Positions 24,963 through 33,742 of a stretch of DNA of 64,000 bases are shown here, piece after piece (the first letter of the stretch is position 1; every line of letters begins with the position of its first letter). The stretch is from positions 1 through 64,000 of the forward strand of contig JAVKFF010000122.1 in assembly GCA_040226215.1 (NCBI GenBank). Reading direction: 5' to 3'. Position numbers and translations under genes: made by a program. The stretch comes from JAVKFF01 sp040226215 (GTDB taxonomy: Bacteria; Pseudomonadota; Alphaproteobacteria; DSM-16000; Inquilinaceae). The notes under the pieces were generated by a model that searched no databases, was not told where the DNA came from, and saw only the letters and a program-made list of their open reading frames with translations.

Positions 24963-25387
24963 TGGCGGCGCACCGCACCGCCCCTCCCCTGGATAACGCC
25001 CTGGCGCAGGCGCTCGGCGCCGCCAATGCCAGCTTCTACGACGCCTTCAGGAAGGGCGACCTGAGGGCGATGCGGGCAGTCTGGAGCGAGCGGGACGACA
25101 TCGCCTGCCTGCATCCCGGTGTCGCGCCACTGATCGGACGCCGGTCCGTCCTGCAGTCCTGGGCCTCGATCCTGGAAGGTCCGGCCGGCATCACCTTCCG
25201 CGCCAGCCACGCCGCCTTCATCGGTGATCGGGGCGGTGTCGTCACCGGCGTCGAAATCCTGGCCGAAACCGAACTCGCCGCGACCAACCTGTTTCGGCTG
25301 GAGGATGGCGTCTGGCGCATGGTCGTGCATCAGGGCGGCGCGATCGCCCGTCAGTCCGGTGTTCCCGAGGGTGCCGTCGTCCACTAG
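24962..25387 (+). CDS. NTF2-fold (SnoaL-like) protein
   Basis: This 141-residue protein has the NTF2-like pattern: FYDAFRKGDLRAMRAVWSE, then CLHPGVAPLIGRRSVLQSW, and a C-terminal beta region VTGVEILAETELAATNLFRL followed by WRMVVHQGG. Proteins of this type act as small enzymes, ligand binders or assembly partners; no function can be given. ATG 24962 overlaps the pyk TGA, implying coupled translation. A GTG one codon earlier (24959) is less likely. Confidence 0.8.
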   Translation: MAAHRTAPPLDNALAQALGAANASFYDAFRKGDLRAMRAVWSERDDIACLHPGVAPLIGRRSVLQSWASILEGPAGITFRASHAAFIGDRGGVVTGVEILAETELAATNLFRLEDGVWRMVVHQGGAIARQSGVPEGAVVH

Positions 25388-25485
25388 CGGCTATCGATGA
25401 GCTGGAAGCGCCGGGACGCACCCGGCCGATCGACGGCCGCTCCATCCCGCTGTGGAGAGCAGATGGCGATCGCGCGCGCCGCAGT

Positions 25486-26070
25486 CTAGATCGGCTCGCC
25501 CTCGACGATCGGGCGCAGGCGCTCGATGTTCTGCTGCGCGCCGAGTGCGTAGGGATTGACCTCGACCGTCCGCTCGAAGGCGTCCAATGCCTCCTCCGGC
25601 CGATCGAGCTGTAGCAGCACCAGCCCCATGCCGCTGAGCGCCCCGAAATGTCGGGGCTCGAGCGCCAGCACCCTGTCGATATCCTCCAGCGAACCCGCGA
25701 AGTCGCCGAGCAGGTAGGCCACGGTGGCCCGCCGGTTCCAGCCCTCCGCGAAGTCCGGCGCCGCCTCGGTGACCAGGGTGTAGTAGCGATGCGCCTGGAT
25801 CCGGTCGCCGATGCCGTTCCACAGCTGCCCCAGGCGCATCCACTGCTCGACGCCGCGCGCGTCGCCATCATAGCGATGCCAGATCGCCCAGATCTCATCC
25901 TCGATGGCGCGCGCCTCTGCCGCGCTTTCGGCCACCTGAAGTTGTCCGAAGAGCTCGTCGAGACGCGGATCCGTCTGGTCCGCCCGGGTCGAGACCGCGA
26001 ACGCCCCGCCGAGGAGGGCAATCCCCGCCAGCACCGAGGCCACGCGCCGTGCCATCCTCTGCCTGTGCAT
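25486..26070 (-). CDS. tetratricopeptide-repeat protein, exported
   Basis: From ATG 26070 this encodes 194 residues with an N-terminal hydrophobic segment (VASVLAGIALLGGAFAVSTRA) that looks like a signal peptide. At least three TPR-like helical pairs follow (LGQLWNGIGDRIQAHRYYTL, RRATVAYLLGDFAGSLEDID, LVLLQLDRPEEALDAFERTV). It probably serves as a periplasmic scaffold. It lies 72 bases after glcF on the same strand and may be its last cotranscribed gene, but no functional link to glycolate oxidation is evident. Confidence 0.82.
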   Translation of the reverse strand: MHRQRMARRVASVLAGIALLGGAFAVSTRADQTDPRLDELFGQLQVAESAAEARAIEDEIWAIWHRYDGDARGVEQWMRLGQLWNGIGDRIQAHRYYTLVTEAAPDFAEGWNRRATVAYLLGDFAGSLEDIDRVLALEPRHFGALSGMGLVLLQLDRPEEALDAFERTVEVNPYALGAQQNIERLRPIVEGEPI

Positions 26071-26142
26071 TGTCCACACCCTCCACAGACCGTCAGGTGA
26101 GACAGTCTAGTTCGAATGCCCGGCGCGTCGAGGGATCACGAT

Positions 26143-27447
26143 CTATCCGGAAGATGCCAGCCGCTCGACCGGTGCCGGCCCGCCCAGCGCCCAGTCCAGC
26201 AGTTCGACGGTGTGGACGACCGGAAGTTCATCGGTCGAGAGTTGGGTCATGCAGCCGATATTGCCGGTGGCGACGATCCGCGCGCCGGTCTTGCGGATGT
26301 TGTCGAGCTTGGCCGCGCGGAGCTGACCGGCGAGGTCGGCCTGCAGCAGATTGTAGGTTCCGGCCGAGCCGCAGCAGAGATGGCCGTCCGGCACCTCACG
26401 CACGTCGAAGCCGACCCGGCGAAGCAGGCTGATCGGCGCTGTGCGGATGCGCTGGCCGTGCTGCATGGAGCAGGCGGAGTGGTAGGCCACCGTCACCCCC
26501 GCCCCCGTGGCGATCTCGGGCATGCCGAGCGTGTCGACGAATTCGGTGATGTCCTGCGCCAGGCCGGCGATCTCCAGCGCCGGTCCCGCCAGCGCGGGAT
26601 CGCCGGCGAGGAGGTGACCATAGTCCTTGATGGTGGTGCCGCAGCCCGACGCGTTGATGATCACCGCGTCCAGCCCTTCGCCGCCATGCTCTGCCAGTTC
26701 CGCCGACCAGGAGCGGATGTTGCGGGCGGCCGCGGCCTGTGCCTCCCGCTCCCGGCCCATGTGATGGACGAGCGCGCCGCAGCAGCCGGCATCCCGGGCG
26801 ACCACCACCTCGACTCCGAGCCGGGTGAGAAGCCGGACAGTCGCCTCGTTGATGGCGGGGTCGAGCACCTGCTGGGCGCAGCCGCTGAGCAGCGCAACGC
26901 GGGCGCGCCGCGGTCCCTCCGCGGAGAAGGTCTGCGGTCGGTCGACGGCGCTCGGTGCCGGCAGCGATCTCGGCGACATGTCGAGCATGGTGCGCAGTCG
27001 GCCGGGCAGGAGGCGCCAGACTGGCCGGCCCAGCTTCGCCCCGAGCAGCGCGGCCCGGAACAGCGCCGGACGCGGCAGCACGCGGGCCAGCAGCGCCCGG
27101 ACCATTCGGTCCTGCCAGGATCTGCGGTAGGTCTTGTGAATGTGCACGCGCGCATGGTCGACGAGATGCATGTAGTCGACGCCGGACGGGCAGGTCGTCA
27201 TGCAGGAGAGGCAGGACAGGCAGCGGTCGACATGCTTGACAACGGAGGGCGGCGCCGGCCGGTCGTTTTCCAGCATGTCCATGATATGGTAGATGCGGCC
27301 GCGCGGGCTGTCGAGTTCGTCGCCCAGCAGCACGTAGGTCGGACAGGTGGCGAGGCAGAAGCCGCAATGCACGCAGGTGCGCAAGATGCGCTCGGACTCT
27401 GCGATCGCCGCGTCGGCCAGCTGGGTGATGGAGAAGTTCGTCTGCAT
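26143..27447 (-). CDS. glcF: glycolate oxidase iron-sulfur subunit
   Basis: This is a 434-residue protein. The N-terminal part has two 4Fe-4S clusters, CVHCGFCLATCP and CLSCLSCMTTCP. Two cysteine-rich CCG domains follow (SGCAQQVLDP with AGCCGALVHHMG, and HSACSMQHGQ with HLCCGSAGTYN). This is the standard GlcF architecture. It passes electrons from the flavin subunits GlcD and GlcE toward the membrane quinone pool. It lies nine bases after glcE. Confidence 0.95.
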   Translation of the reverse strand: MQTNFSITQLADAAIAESERILRTCVHCGFCLATCPTYVLLGDELDSPRGRIYHIMDMLENDRPAPPSVVKHVDRCLSCLSCMTTCPSGVDYMHLVDHARVHIHKTYRRSWQDRMVRALLARVLPRPALFRAALLGAKLGRPVWRLLPGRLRTMLDMSPRSLPAPSAVDRPQTFSAEGPRRARVALLSGCAQQVLDPAINEATVRLLTRLGVEVVVARDAGCCGALVHHMGREREAQAAAARNIRSWSAELAEHGGEGLDAVIINASGCGTTIKDYGHLLAGDPALAGPALEIAGLAQDITEFVDTLGMPEIATGAGVTVAYHSACSMQHGQRIRTAPISLLRRVGFDVREVPDGHLCCGSAGTYNLLQADLAGQLRAAKLDNIRKTGARIVATGNIGCMTQLSTDELPVVHTVELLDWALGGPAPVERLASSG

Positions 27448-27456
27448 GGGTGCCGT

Positions 27457-28668
27457 CTAGACCCCCGCCCACATGCGCCCGCGGTTGAGCACGGACTGCG
27501 GGTCGAAGCCTTGCTTGACGCGCCGGGTCAACGCCGCAAGGGCCGGCGGCTGGGGCTGGAACACCGGGACCGTGCTCCGGACGGGCTCGGGTGCCCGAAT
27601 AAGCGTGGCGTGGCCCCCCGCCGCCGATGCCGCACCTCGCACCGTGTCGTCGGCAACCTCGTCGAGCAGCAGCCAGATCAAGCCCCCACCCCAGTCGAAG
27701 AAGACCTGGCCGCCATGCCGCCCGGCGATCCGTTCCGCCGCGACGGCGGCCTCGGTCGGCGTGACCGAGAGGCGCCAGACGATGCCCTCTTGGCCGACAA
27801 AGGGCTGAACGTCGCGAATGCCGCGCCACAACGCAGCCGATGCCTCGTCGTCCAGCACAGTCTGTTCGCCCTCTCGCGCCAGGTCCCGAAGCGACGACAG
27901 CCGGTCGTCGACCGAGGGCGCGAATCCGTCGATGCGCAACAACGTGGCGCTTTCCGGTTGGTCGAGCCCGATCGTTCCGGCGAGACCGGCGGGAAGATGC
28001 GCCGCGCCCGAAACGTCGTAAGGCCCACCAAGCGCACGGCGCAGCAGGGCCAGGCCGTCGTCCGGAGCGAGCCCGTGCAGCACCAGCGTCGCCTCCCTCT
28101 CGGCGCTCGGCAGCACCTTCAGTGTCAGCATGGTGAAGGCGGCGAGCGTGCCGTGGGAGCCTGTCAACAGCTTGCAGAGGTCATAGCCGGTGACGTTCTT
28201 CATCACCCGGCCGCCGGTCTTGAAGGTTTCCCCGCGGCCATTGACGCCTCGCAGGCCAAGGAGATGGTCACGCGCCGCGCCGGCCTGGATGCGCCGCGGT
28301 CCGGACAGGTTGCCGGCGACCACGCCGCCGATCGATGCCTGGCCCGGCGCATGGCCCAGCAGTGGGCCGAGATCGGGCGGCTCGAAGGCGAAGCGCTGGC
28401 GCCGGCCTGCCAGCAGGTCCTCCAGCTCCACCAGCGGCGTGCCCGGCCCGCAGGACAGCACCAGTTCATCCGGCTCGTAGAGCGTCACCCCGGCAAGCCC
28501 GGACAGGTCGAGCACCCCCGCGGCCTCGACGGGCCGGCCGAGCGATCGCTTGCTGCCATGGGACACGAGTTCGAGCGGCGCCCGCGCCGACAGAGCCCAG
28601 GCGACCGCCTCGGCCACCTGTGTCTCGGAAGCCGCCCGCAGGGTGCTTCGCGCCTCGACGCTCGCCAT
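27457..28668 (-). CDS. glcE: glycolate oxidase FAD-binding subunit
   Basis: The protein from ATG 28668 (MASVEARSTLRAASETQV) has 403 residues. It has a PCMH-type FAD domain (VTLYEPDELVLSCGPGTPL, LGHAPGQASIGGVVAGNLSG) and the GlcE C-terminal ending RVKQGFDPQSVLNRGRMWAG. An upstream in-frame ATG at 28731 would overlap glcD and is not preferred. GlcE forms the catalytic complex with GlcD and GlcF, oxidising glycolate to glyoxylate. It starts four bases after the glcD stop. Confidence 0.93.
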   Translation of the reverse strand: MASVEARSTLRAASETQVAEAVAWALSARAPLELVSHGSKRSLGRPVEAAGVLDLSGLAGVTLYEPDELVLSCGPGTPLVELEDLLAGRRQRFAFEPPDLGPLLGHAPGQASIGGVVAGNLSGPRRIQAGAARDHLLGLRGVNGRGETFKTGGRVMKNVTGYDLCKLLTGSHGTLAAFTMLTLKVLPSAEREATLVLHGLAPDDGLALLRRALGGPYDVSGAAHLPAGLAGTIGLDQPESATLLRIDGFAPSVDDRLSSLRDLAREGEQTVLDDEASAALWRGIRDVQPFVGQEGIVWRLSVTPTEAAVAAERIAGRHGGQVFFDWGGGLIWLLLDEVADDTVRGAASAAGGHATLIRAPEPVRSTVPVFQPQPPALAALTRRVKQGFDPQSVLNRGRMWAGV

Positions 28669-28672
28669 GGTC

Positions 28673-30160
28673 TCAGAACCGCGGGATGTCGGGGAACGGT
28701 AGGCTGCCGTGATGCACATGCATGCGGCCAAGCTCGGCGCAGCGGTGCAGCTTGGGAAACATCTTCCCGGGATTGAGCAGACCCTTGGCGTCGAAGGCGC
28801 ATTTCAGGCGCTGCTGGGTGTCGAGATCGACCGGGTCGAACTGCACCTCCATGAGGTCCCGTTTCTCGACGCCCACGCCGTGCTCGCCGGTCAGCACCCC
28901 ACCGACCTCCACGCACAAGGTGAGAATATCCGCACCGAAGGCTTCCGCCTTCTCCAGCTCGCCCGGCACATTGGCATCGTAGAGGATGAGCGGATGCAGA
29001 TTGCCGTCGCCGGCGTGGAACACATTGGCGACGCGTAGTCCGTATTGCCCGCTGAGTTCGTGCATCCGGTTCAACACGAGCGGCAGCTGGCGGCGCGGGA
29101 TGGTCCCGTCCATGCAATAGTAGTCGGGGCTGATCCGTCCGACCGCGGGGAAGGCCGCCTTGCGGCCGGCCCAGAAGGCCTGGCGCTCCGTCTCGCTTTC
29201 GCTCACCCGGCTCGAGGTGGCGCCGCAGCGCTCGCCGATCGCCACCACGCGCCCGATCAGGTCGTCGACCTCCACCTCGGGACCATCCAGCTCGACGATG
29301 AGAATCGCCTCGGCGTCGAGCGGATAGCCGGCATGGACGAAGTCCTCCGCGGCGTGGATGGCGGGCTTGTCCATCATCTCGAGCCCCGCTGGAATGATGC
29401 CCGCGGCGATGATCTCCGCCACGCAGCCACCCCCCTGCTCCGAGCTCGGGAAGCCGAGCAGCACGGCGCGGGCGCTGGACGGCTTGGGAAGAAGCCTGAC
29501 CGTGACCTCGGTGATCACGCCCAGCAGTCCCTCCGAACCGGTGAGCACGCCCAGCAGGTCGTAGTCGGCCTGGTCCAGGTGCTTGCCGCCGAGGCGGATC
29601 ACCTCGCCCGTGATCAGGACCATCTCGACGCCAAGGAGATTGTTGGTGGTCAGCCCGTATTTCAGGCAGTGCACGCCGCCGGAATTTTCCGCCACGTTGC
29701 CGCCGATCGAGCAGACGATCTGGCTGGACGGGTCGGGCGCATAGTAGAAGCCGGCGGATTCCACCGCGCGGGTGATCCCGAGATTGCTCACTCCCGGCTG
29801 GACCCGGGCGCAGCGGTTCTCGTAGTCGATCTCCAGCACGCGGTTGAACTTGCCGAGGCCCAGCAGCACGCCGTCGGCCAGTGGCAGGGCGCCGCCGGAC
29901 AGCGACGTGCCGGCCCCCCGGGGCACCACCGGCAGGTCGTTCTCGTGGCAGTAGGCCAGAATGCGCGAGACCTGTTCGACCGTCTCCGGCAGGACGACGA
30001 CCAGGGGCAGGGTCCGGTAGGCGGTCAGGCCGTCGCTTTCATAGGGACGACGTTCGTCCGCGCTGACCTTGACACCCTCGCCGGGGACGATCGCCTGCAA
30101 CGCCGCGACGATCTCGTCTCGGCGCGCCAGGATCTCATCCTTGGCTTCCGGCATGCGCAT
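28673..30160 (-). CDS. glcD: glycolate oxidase catalytic subunit, FAD-linked
   Basis: The start ATG 30160, with GGGAG eight bases upstream, gives 495 residues, the normal length. The FAD-binding motif VVPRGAGTSLSGGALPLADG and the substrate/FAD domain with HAGDGNLHPLILYD and GVLTGEHGVGVEKRDLM are diagnostic of GlcD/D-lactate dehydrogenase-type flavoproteins. The presence of glcE and glcF identifies it as glycolate oxidase. The operon lets the cell use glycolate or detoxify 2-phosphoglycolate products. A perfect TGGT-N3-ACCA operator lies 19 bases before the start. Confidence 0.95.
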   Translation of the reverse strand: MRMPEAKDEILARRDEIVAALQAIVPGEGVKVSADERRPYESDGLTAYRTLPLVVVLPETVEQVSRILAYCHENDLPVVPRGAGTSLSGGALPLADGVLLGLGKFNRVLEIDYENRCARVQPGVSNLGITRAVESAGFYYAPDPSSQIVCSIGGNVAENSGGVHCLKYGLTTNNLLGVEMVLITGEVIRLGGKHLDQADYDLLGVLTGSEGLLGVITEVTVRLLPKPSSARAVLLGFPSSEQGGGCVAEIIAAGIIPAGLEMMDKPAIHAAEDFVHAGYPLDAEAILIVELDGPEVEVDDLIGRVVAIGERCGATSSRVSESETERQAFWAGRKAAFPAVGRISPDYYCMDGTIPRRQLPLVLNRMHELSGQYGLRVANVFHAGDGNLHPLILYDANVPGELEKAEAFGADILTLCVEVGGVLTGEHGVGVEKRDLMEVQFDPVDLDTQQRLKCAFDAKGLLNPGKMFPKLHRCAELGRMHVHHGSLPFPDIPRF

Positions 30161-30178
30161 TCCAGGCTCTCCCGGAAC

Positions 30179-30189
30179 TGGTAATACCA
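30179..30189. promoter_or_regulatory. perfect TGGT-N3-ACCA operator before glcD
   Basis: TGGTAATACCA is an exact inverted repeat matching the consensus of FCD-type GntR regulators such as GlcC, PdhR and LldR. It is 19 bases from the glcD ATG, well placed to block transcription. The palindrome TACCGGTA lies immediately next to it (30193-30200). A glycolate-responsive GntR regulator is inferred; one FCD-type GntR gene is present at 22648-23370. Confidence 0.55.
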
Positions 30190-30326
30190 CTTACCGGTAT
30201 GGCTTGGAAAGGTCCCGAGGCGTCACTGCCGGACAACGCGAACACCGCGTACGGAAGGCTCCGTTCGCGGGTGCGACCATCGAGATTCGGCAGCGGCGCC
30301 GGCCGCGACGAGCCGGCCGGGCGCGG

Positions 30327-30452
30327 TCAGCCCTGGCGGGCCTTGAAGCGCGGATTCTGCTTGTTGATGACGTAGACCCGGCCCCTGCGCCGGACGACGC
30401 GACAGGCGCGATGACGCGTCTTCAGCGTCTTGATGGAATTGACCACCTTCAT
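30327..30452 (-). CDS. rpmJ: 50S ribosomal protein L36 (zinc-free type)
   Basis: This is a 41-residue frame starting at ATG 30452, after AGGTGA at normal spacing. It begins MKVVNSIKTLKTRHRACRVV and continues RRRGRVYVINKQNPRFKARQG, unmistakably the alphaproteobacterial form of L36. Only one cysteine (residue 17) is present, so the zinc-binding Cys3-His set of the C-plus form is missing, as expected for this lineage. It is part of the large ribosomal subunit. It is encoded alone, on the same strand as glcD, with about 165 bases before that gene. Confidence 0.95.
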   Translation of the reverse strand: MKVVNSIKTLKTRHRACRVVRRRGRVYVINKQNPRFKARQG

Positions 30453-30841
30453 GGGACTTCACCTGGATCGAGATTCCCGGACGGGCCGGGCTGGATTTCA
30501 TCGAGCGCGGAACCTATGCGGGCGCCTCGCGAAAGTCAACGTCCTGCGGCCCGCATGGCCACCTTCCCCCAAGCGCAGGGCTCCGGCCGCCGAACCTCCT
30601 TTCGTGCGACGACCTTCGGATGACGACGAAGTAATGCATTCTGCGAAACAGGAGATTGCAGATCGCAAGGCTAATTGTGGACTTTGATCGCAACTTGCGG
30701 CAGTATGCATCCTTAACCTTGTCACATGGTTGTGAACCATAGTTACTGGTACCTTTGTAAGGCGAACAATGCCTTGGCATGGTTTTTGCTGCGTTCCCGT
30801 GAGTATTGAACAACCGACACCACCTTTGAGGGAGTGAGCAC
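30453..30841 (+). promoter_or_regulatory. intergenic region with candidate operator upstream of the LuxR-type gene
   Basis: No gene is visible in this 389-base stretch, which becomes markedly AT-richer than its surroundings from about 30630. A perfect palindrome with a three-base centre, ATGGTTGTGAACCAT, lies at 30726-30740, about 100 bases before the LuxR-type start. A TTGTCA hexamer (30719-30724) just before it could be a -35 element, but the -10 is poor. GAGGGA at about 30830-30835 is the ribosome-binding site. Both the rpmJ and luxR-type promoters must lie here. Confidence 0.45.
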
Positions 30842-31498
30842 GTGTCAACTGTCCTAGCCAAGCAAATTGCCCCGCCATCATGGGCGTTGATCCAGATCGG
30901 CGGACAATCATGGCTCTGCCTTGGCGACATCGCGGTTCGCTTCGCCCGCGCGGTGGAGCCGACGGCGCCGGTGCGCTACGGTCCGTCGCACGTCACCGCG
31001 CAACAGGCACTGCAGCAGCGCTCCTGCGCCGGCGTGATCGTCGACGTGGAACACCCCTCATGCCGACGCCTGCAGGATCGCAGCATCGACGGCGACCTCG
31101 GCACCCCCCTCATCGTCCTGATCGACCGCCAGACCAGTGGCGAGACCGCCGAGTTGTTGCGCAACGGCGTGCATTCGATCGTGACACGCAGCACCCCGGC
31201 GGCGATTGGCCGTGCGGTGCTGGGTCTGATCTCCCAGGGTGGCCGCTACGCCCCGGTCGATCTGCTGCTGCCTCAGCCCGAGGTCGATCGCCAGGTGATC
31301 ATCGACAACCTGCCGCTGACCAAGCGCCAGAAGGAGGTTGCCGCGTTGATCGTCGAGGGCCTGCCGAACAAGGAAATCGCCTACCGGCTCGGCCTCAAGG
31401 AGACCACCATAAAGGTTTACGCCTCGATCATCTTCCGCCGCATGGGTGTGCGCAACCGGACCGAGGCCGCCGCACGGGTGCTGGCGGCAACCTCCTGA
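30842..31498 (+). CDS. LuxR-type transcriptional regulator with a degenerate receiver domain
   Basis: The GTG start gives 218 residues. The C-terminal helix-turn-helix is canonical (LTKRQKEVAALIVEGLPNKE, then RLGLKETTIKVYASIIFRRM). The first 140 residues align with a response-regulator receiver only loosely. The VIVDVEHP strand keeps an Asp at the usual phosphorylation position. The N-terminal acidic pair is absent (ALIQIGGQ) and the invariant Lys is Arg in IVTRSTP. It may therefore act without phosphorylation, as CsgD- or FixJ-like atypical regulators can. It converges on tpsB with about 70 bases between the stops, which makes the two-partner secretion genes a plausible target; this is inference. 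Confidence 0.88.
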   Translation: MSTVLAKQIAPPSWALIQIGGQSWLCLGDIAVRFARAVEPTAPVRYGPSHVTAQQALQQRSCAGVIVDVEHPSCRRLQDRSIDGDLGTPLIVLIDRQTSGETAELLRNGVHSIVTRSTPAAIGRAVLGLISQGGRYAPVDLLLPQPEVDRQVIIDNLPLTKRQKEVAALIVEGLPNKEIAYRLGLKETTIKVYASIIFRRMGVRNRTEAAARVLAATS

Positions 31499-31567
31499 CG
31501 CCTCTAGGGGCACGCCCCAGGAAGCCCCTTCCCACCGGCAGGATGGGCGCGGGCAGCGGCGCGCCGG

Positions 31568-33742
31568 TCAATTGCCGATGACCACGCCGAGATGGAGCTG
31601 CTCGTCCCGGCCGTTGCCGGCGAAGTCGCCCAGTTCCCAGGCATAGTCGGCGCGCAGCGAAAGCCAGGGGAAGATACTGTAGCGCACGCCCAGGCCGGCC
31701 GAGGCGATGCTGACCGGGTGCGGGTCGATGTCGAGCGCTGTGTGCTGGTCGCCATAGGCGTAGTCGAGGAAGGCGAGGAACTGCAGCGAGTCGTTCGGCA
31801 GGTCGGCGTCCTCGAACACCGACTCCAACCGCGGCAGCACCTGGATCGACGGCGTGTAGAGCTCGTTGCGAATGACCACGCCGCTGTCGGCCGCATACTG
31901 GCTTTCCGGAAAACCGCGCACCCCCGAGGCACCGGTGAGCGGAAGCTGCTGGCTCGACAGCAGATTGGTCGAGGAGACCTGGCCGCTTATCGATGAGCGC
32001 CAGACGAAGTCGTACGGCAGCAGGATGTCGCCGGTGACGCCACCATAGATGGTGGCGTAACGGGCGCTGGCGTTGAAGCGCGAGGCGTTGAACACCGCGT
32101 CGGTGTTGTCCGAGGTCAGGTCGCCGGGCGAGATCGACAGACCGAGATTGCCGGCAATGACGCCGATCTCGGTCTGCCAGGTCGCCTCGTAGAGCAGTTC
32201 CATCAACAGCTGCTCGGGCGCCTGGGTGCCCACCGACACGCCGCCGAATTCCACATCGCTCTCGATGCGCTTATAGGTCAGGCCGATCAGCGCCGAGTGC
32301 TGGAAGCCGTCGATCACGTCCGGCCGCCGGATGGGGATGCGGTAGCTGCCCTCCAGGATGATGTTGGTGCCGGTCTGGCTGAAGAACTCGTCGATCTGTA
32401 CGTCCGTGCGCGAGATCGAGGTGGCCAGGCGGAGCATCTGGTACCAGGGCAGCGGGATCGAATAGGACAGGAAGTGGGAGTGAAAGTCCTCAGGGTCATC
32501 CGCCGTGGTGAACTGGTAGAGCAGCCGGTGGTCGAGCTCGAAGGCGTTGCCGTAGTTGATTCCCGCCGACCACAAATTCTCGCCGATCAGATCGTTGCCG
32601 GCATTCGTGTATGAGCCGTAGACCCGGAGTGGGAAGCTGTCGTTGACCGCCAGCACCAGGTCGGTGGCGCCGGGGATCTGTCCCGGCCGGTAGATCAGGT
32701 CGACGCTGCGGAACGGGTTGTCGTTCACCCAGCGCAGATCCTCCGACAGCCGGTCGGCCTCGATCGGATCGCCGGCATTTGCCCGGATGGCGCTGGCGAT
32801 CAGCCGGTCGGAGAAATGCTCGTTGCCCTCGACCACGATGCGCCCCACCAGGCCCTCCAGCACGAGGACGACGATACGGTCCTGCTGCAGGCTGTCGCGG
32901 GTCAGGAAGACGTCGACCACCGGCCGCTGCCGTTCGCGCAGGAAGGCGATGGCCTCCGCCATCATCTCGTTCAGGTCCTCGAAGGTCAGCGGCCGGTCGA
33001 GATAGGGCGTGACTCGGGCAATGAAGTCGGGATCCTGCAGGAGCTCGACGCCGACGATCTCCACCGCCGCGCCGCCCTCCGTCGTGCGCGGCGGCAGGGT
33101 ATCGGGCACCGCGGTGTCGCCGACGAAGACGAACTGGCGCACGGTCACGGTCGGTTCCGCCGCAGTAGCCGCCGGCGCGGAAGGGGGTGGCGGACCGGCA
33201 TCGGGAAGGGCGGTGTCGCCCGCGCCCGTTGCGGTCGCCGGCGGACGCAGCGGGGTCGACGCGCCGCCGGCCGTCGCGGCGTCCGCGGTGACCAGGCCAG
33301 CGTTCTCGTAGCCGATCGAGCGCAGGGTGGTGAGATCCTGCCCCGCCGTGTCGGGATCGTCATAGGGGCCGATCAGCACCCGGTAGACGGTCGCGCCGCC
33401 ATCGGCGAACGGTACCACCCGGATCGAGGCGGTCGGAGCGGCATCCGCCGCCGCCGCGGCATCCGCCTCCGCCGCGTAGGAGCCGATCGAGATGAACAGT
33501 GCCGGTCCCGAGACGGCGCCGGTCGCCGCCGGCCGGGTGGTCGCGGCGGCCGCGCCCGCGTCGTCCTCCCGCTCCAGCAGCGCCGCCGGATCGGGTGGCG
33601 GCGGCACGACGAAGGGGCTCTGCGTGGCGCTCGACCCGCCCGGACCGAGGAGGTCTAGATCCTGCGCCGCCGCCCGCTCGGCGGCATGCGCCAGGCTCAG
33701 GGCGGTGGCGGCGAGCAGGGGCAGCCGGGCCAACCGGCTCAT
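31568..33742 (-). CDS. two-partner secretion outer-membrane transporter (ShlB/FhaC family) with N-terminal SPOR-like domain
   Basis: From ATG 33742 this encodes 724 residues. It has a signal peptide (residues 1-27, ending RAAAQ), a Pro/Ala-rich linker, and a SPOR-like domain at about 81-153 (ALFISIGSYAAEADA, then VYRVLIGPYDDPDTAGQDL and RSIGYENAGLV). A second Pro-rich linker and two POTRA domains (about 200-297 and 299-367) follow, then a 16-strand-type barrel to the C-terminus with the Omp85 loop motif VRGF near residue 606. Family members (FhaC, ShlB) number about 550-600 residues, so the extra length is the SPOR region. It should export the giant TpsA encoded just upstream. In-frame start codons farther up (33883, 33835) would extend the signal region. 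Confidence 0.9.
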   Translation of the reverse strand: MSRLARLPLLAATALSLAHAAERAAAQDLDLLGPGGSSATQSPFVVPPPPDPAALLEREDDAGAAAATTRPAATGAVSGPALFISIGSYAAEADAAAAADAAPTASIRVVPFADGGATVYRVLIGPYDDPDTAGQDLTTLRSIGYENAGLVTADAATAGGASTPLRPPATATGAGDTALPDAGPPPPSAPAATAAEPTVTVRQFVFVGDTAVPDTLPPRTTEGGAAVEIVGVELLQDPDFIARVTPYLDRPLTFEDLNEMMAEAIAFLRERQRPVVDVFLTRDSLQQDRIVVLVLEGLVGRIVVEGNEHFSDRLIASAIRANAGDPIEADRLSEDLRWVNDNPFRSVDLIYRPGQIPGATDLVLAVNDSFPLRVYGSYTNAGNDLIGENLWSAGINYGNAFELDHRLLYQFTTADDPEDFHSHFLSYSIPLPWYQMLRLATSISRTDVQIDEFFSQTGTNIILEGSYRIPIRRPDVIDGFQHSALIGLTYKRIESDVEFGGVSVGTQAPEQLLMELLYEATWQTEIGVIAGNLGLSISPGDLTSDNTDAVFNASRFNASARYATIYGGVTGDILLPYDFVWRSSISGQVSSTNLLSSQQLPLTGASGVRGFPESQYAADSGVVIRNELYTPSIQVLPRLESVFEDADLPNDSLQFLAFLDYAYGDQHTALDIDPHPVSIASAGLGVRYSIFPWLSLRADYAWELGDFAGNGRDEQLHLGVVIGN

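Noticed and set aside
31504..31518. GGGGCACGCCCC hairpin between the LuxR-type gene and tpsB as a bidirectional terminator
   Set aside because: The stem is only four to five pairs and no T-run follows on either strand.
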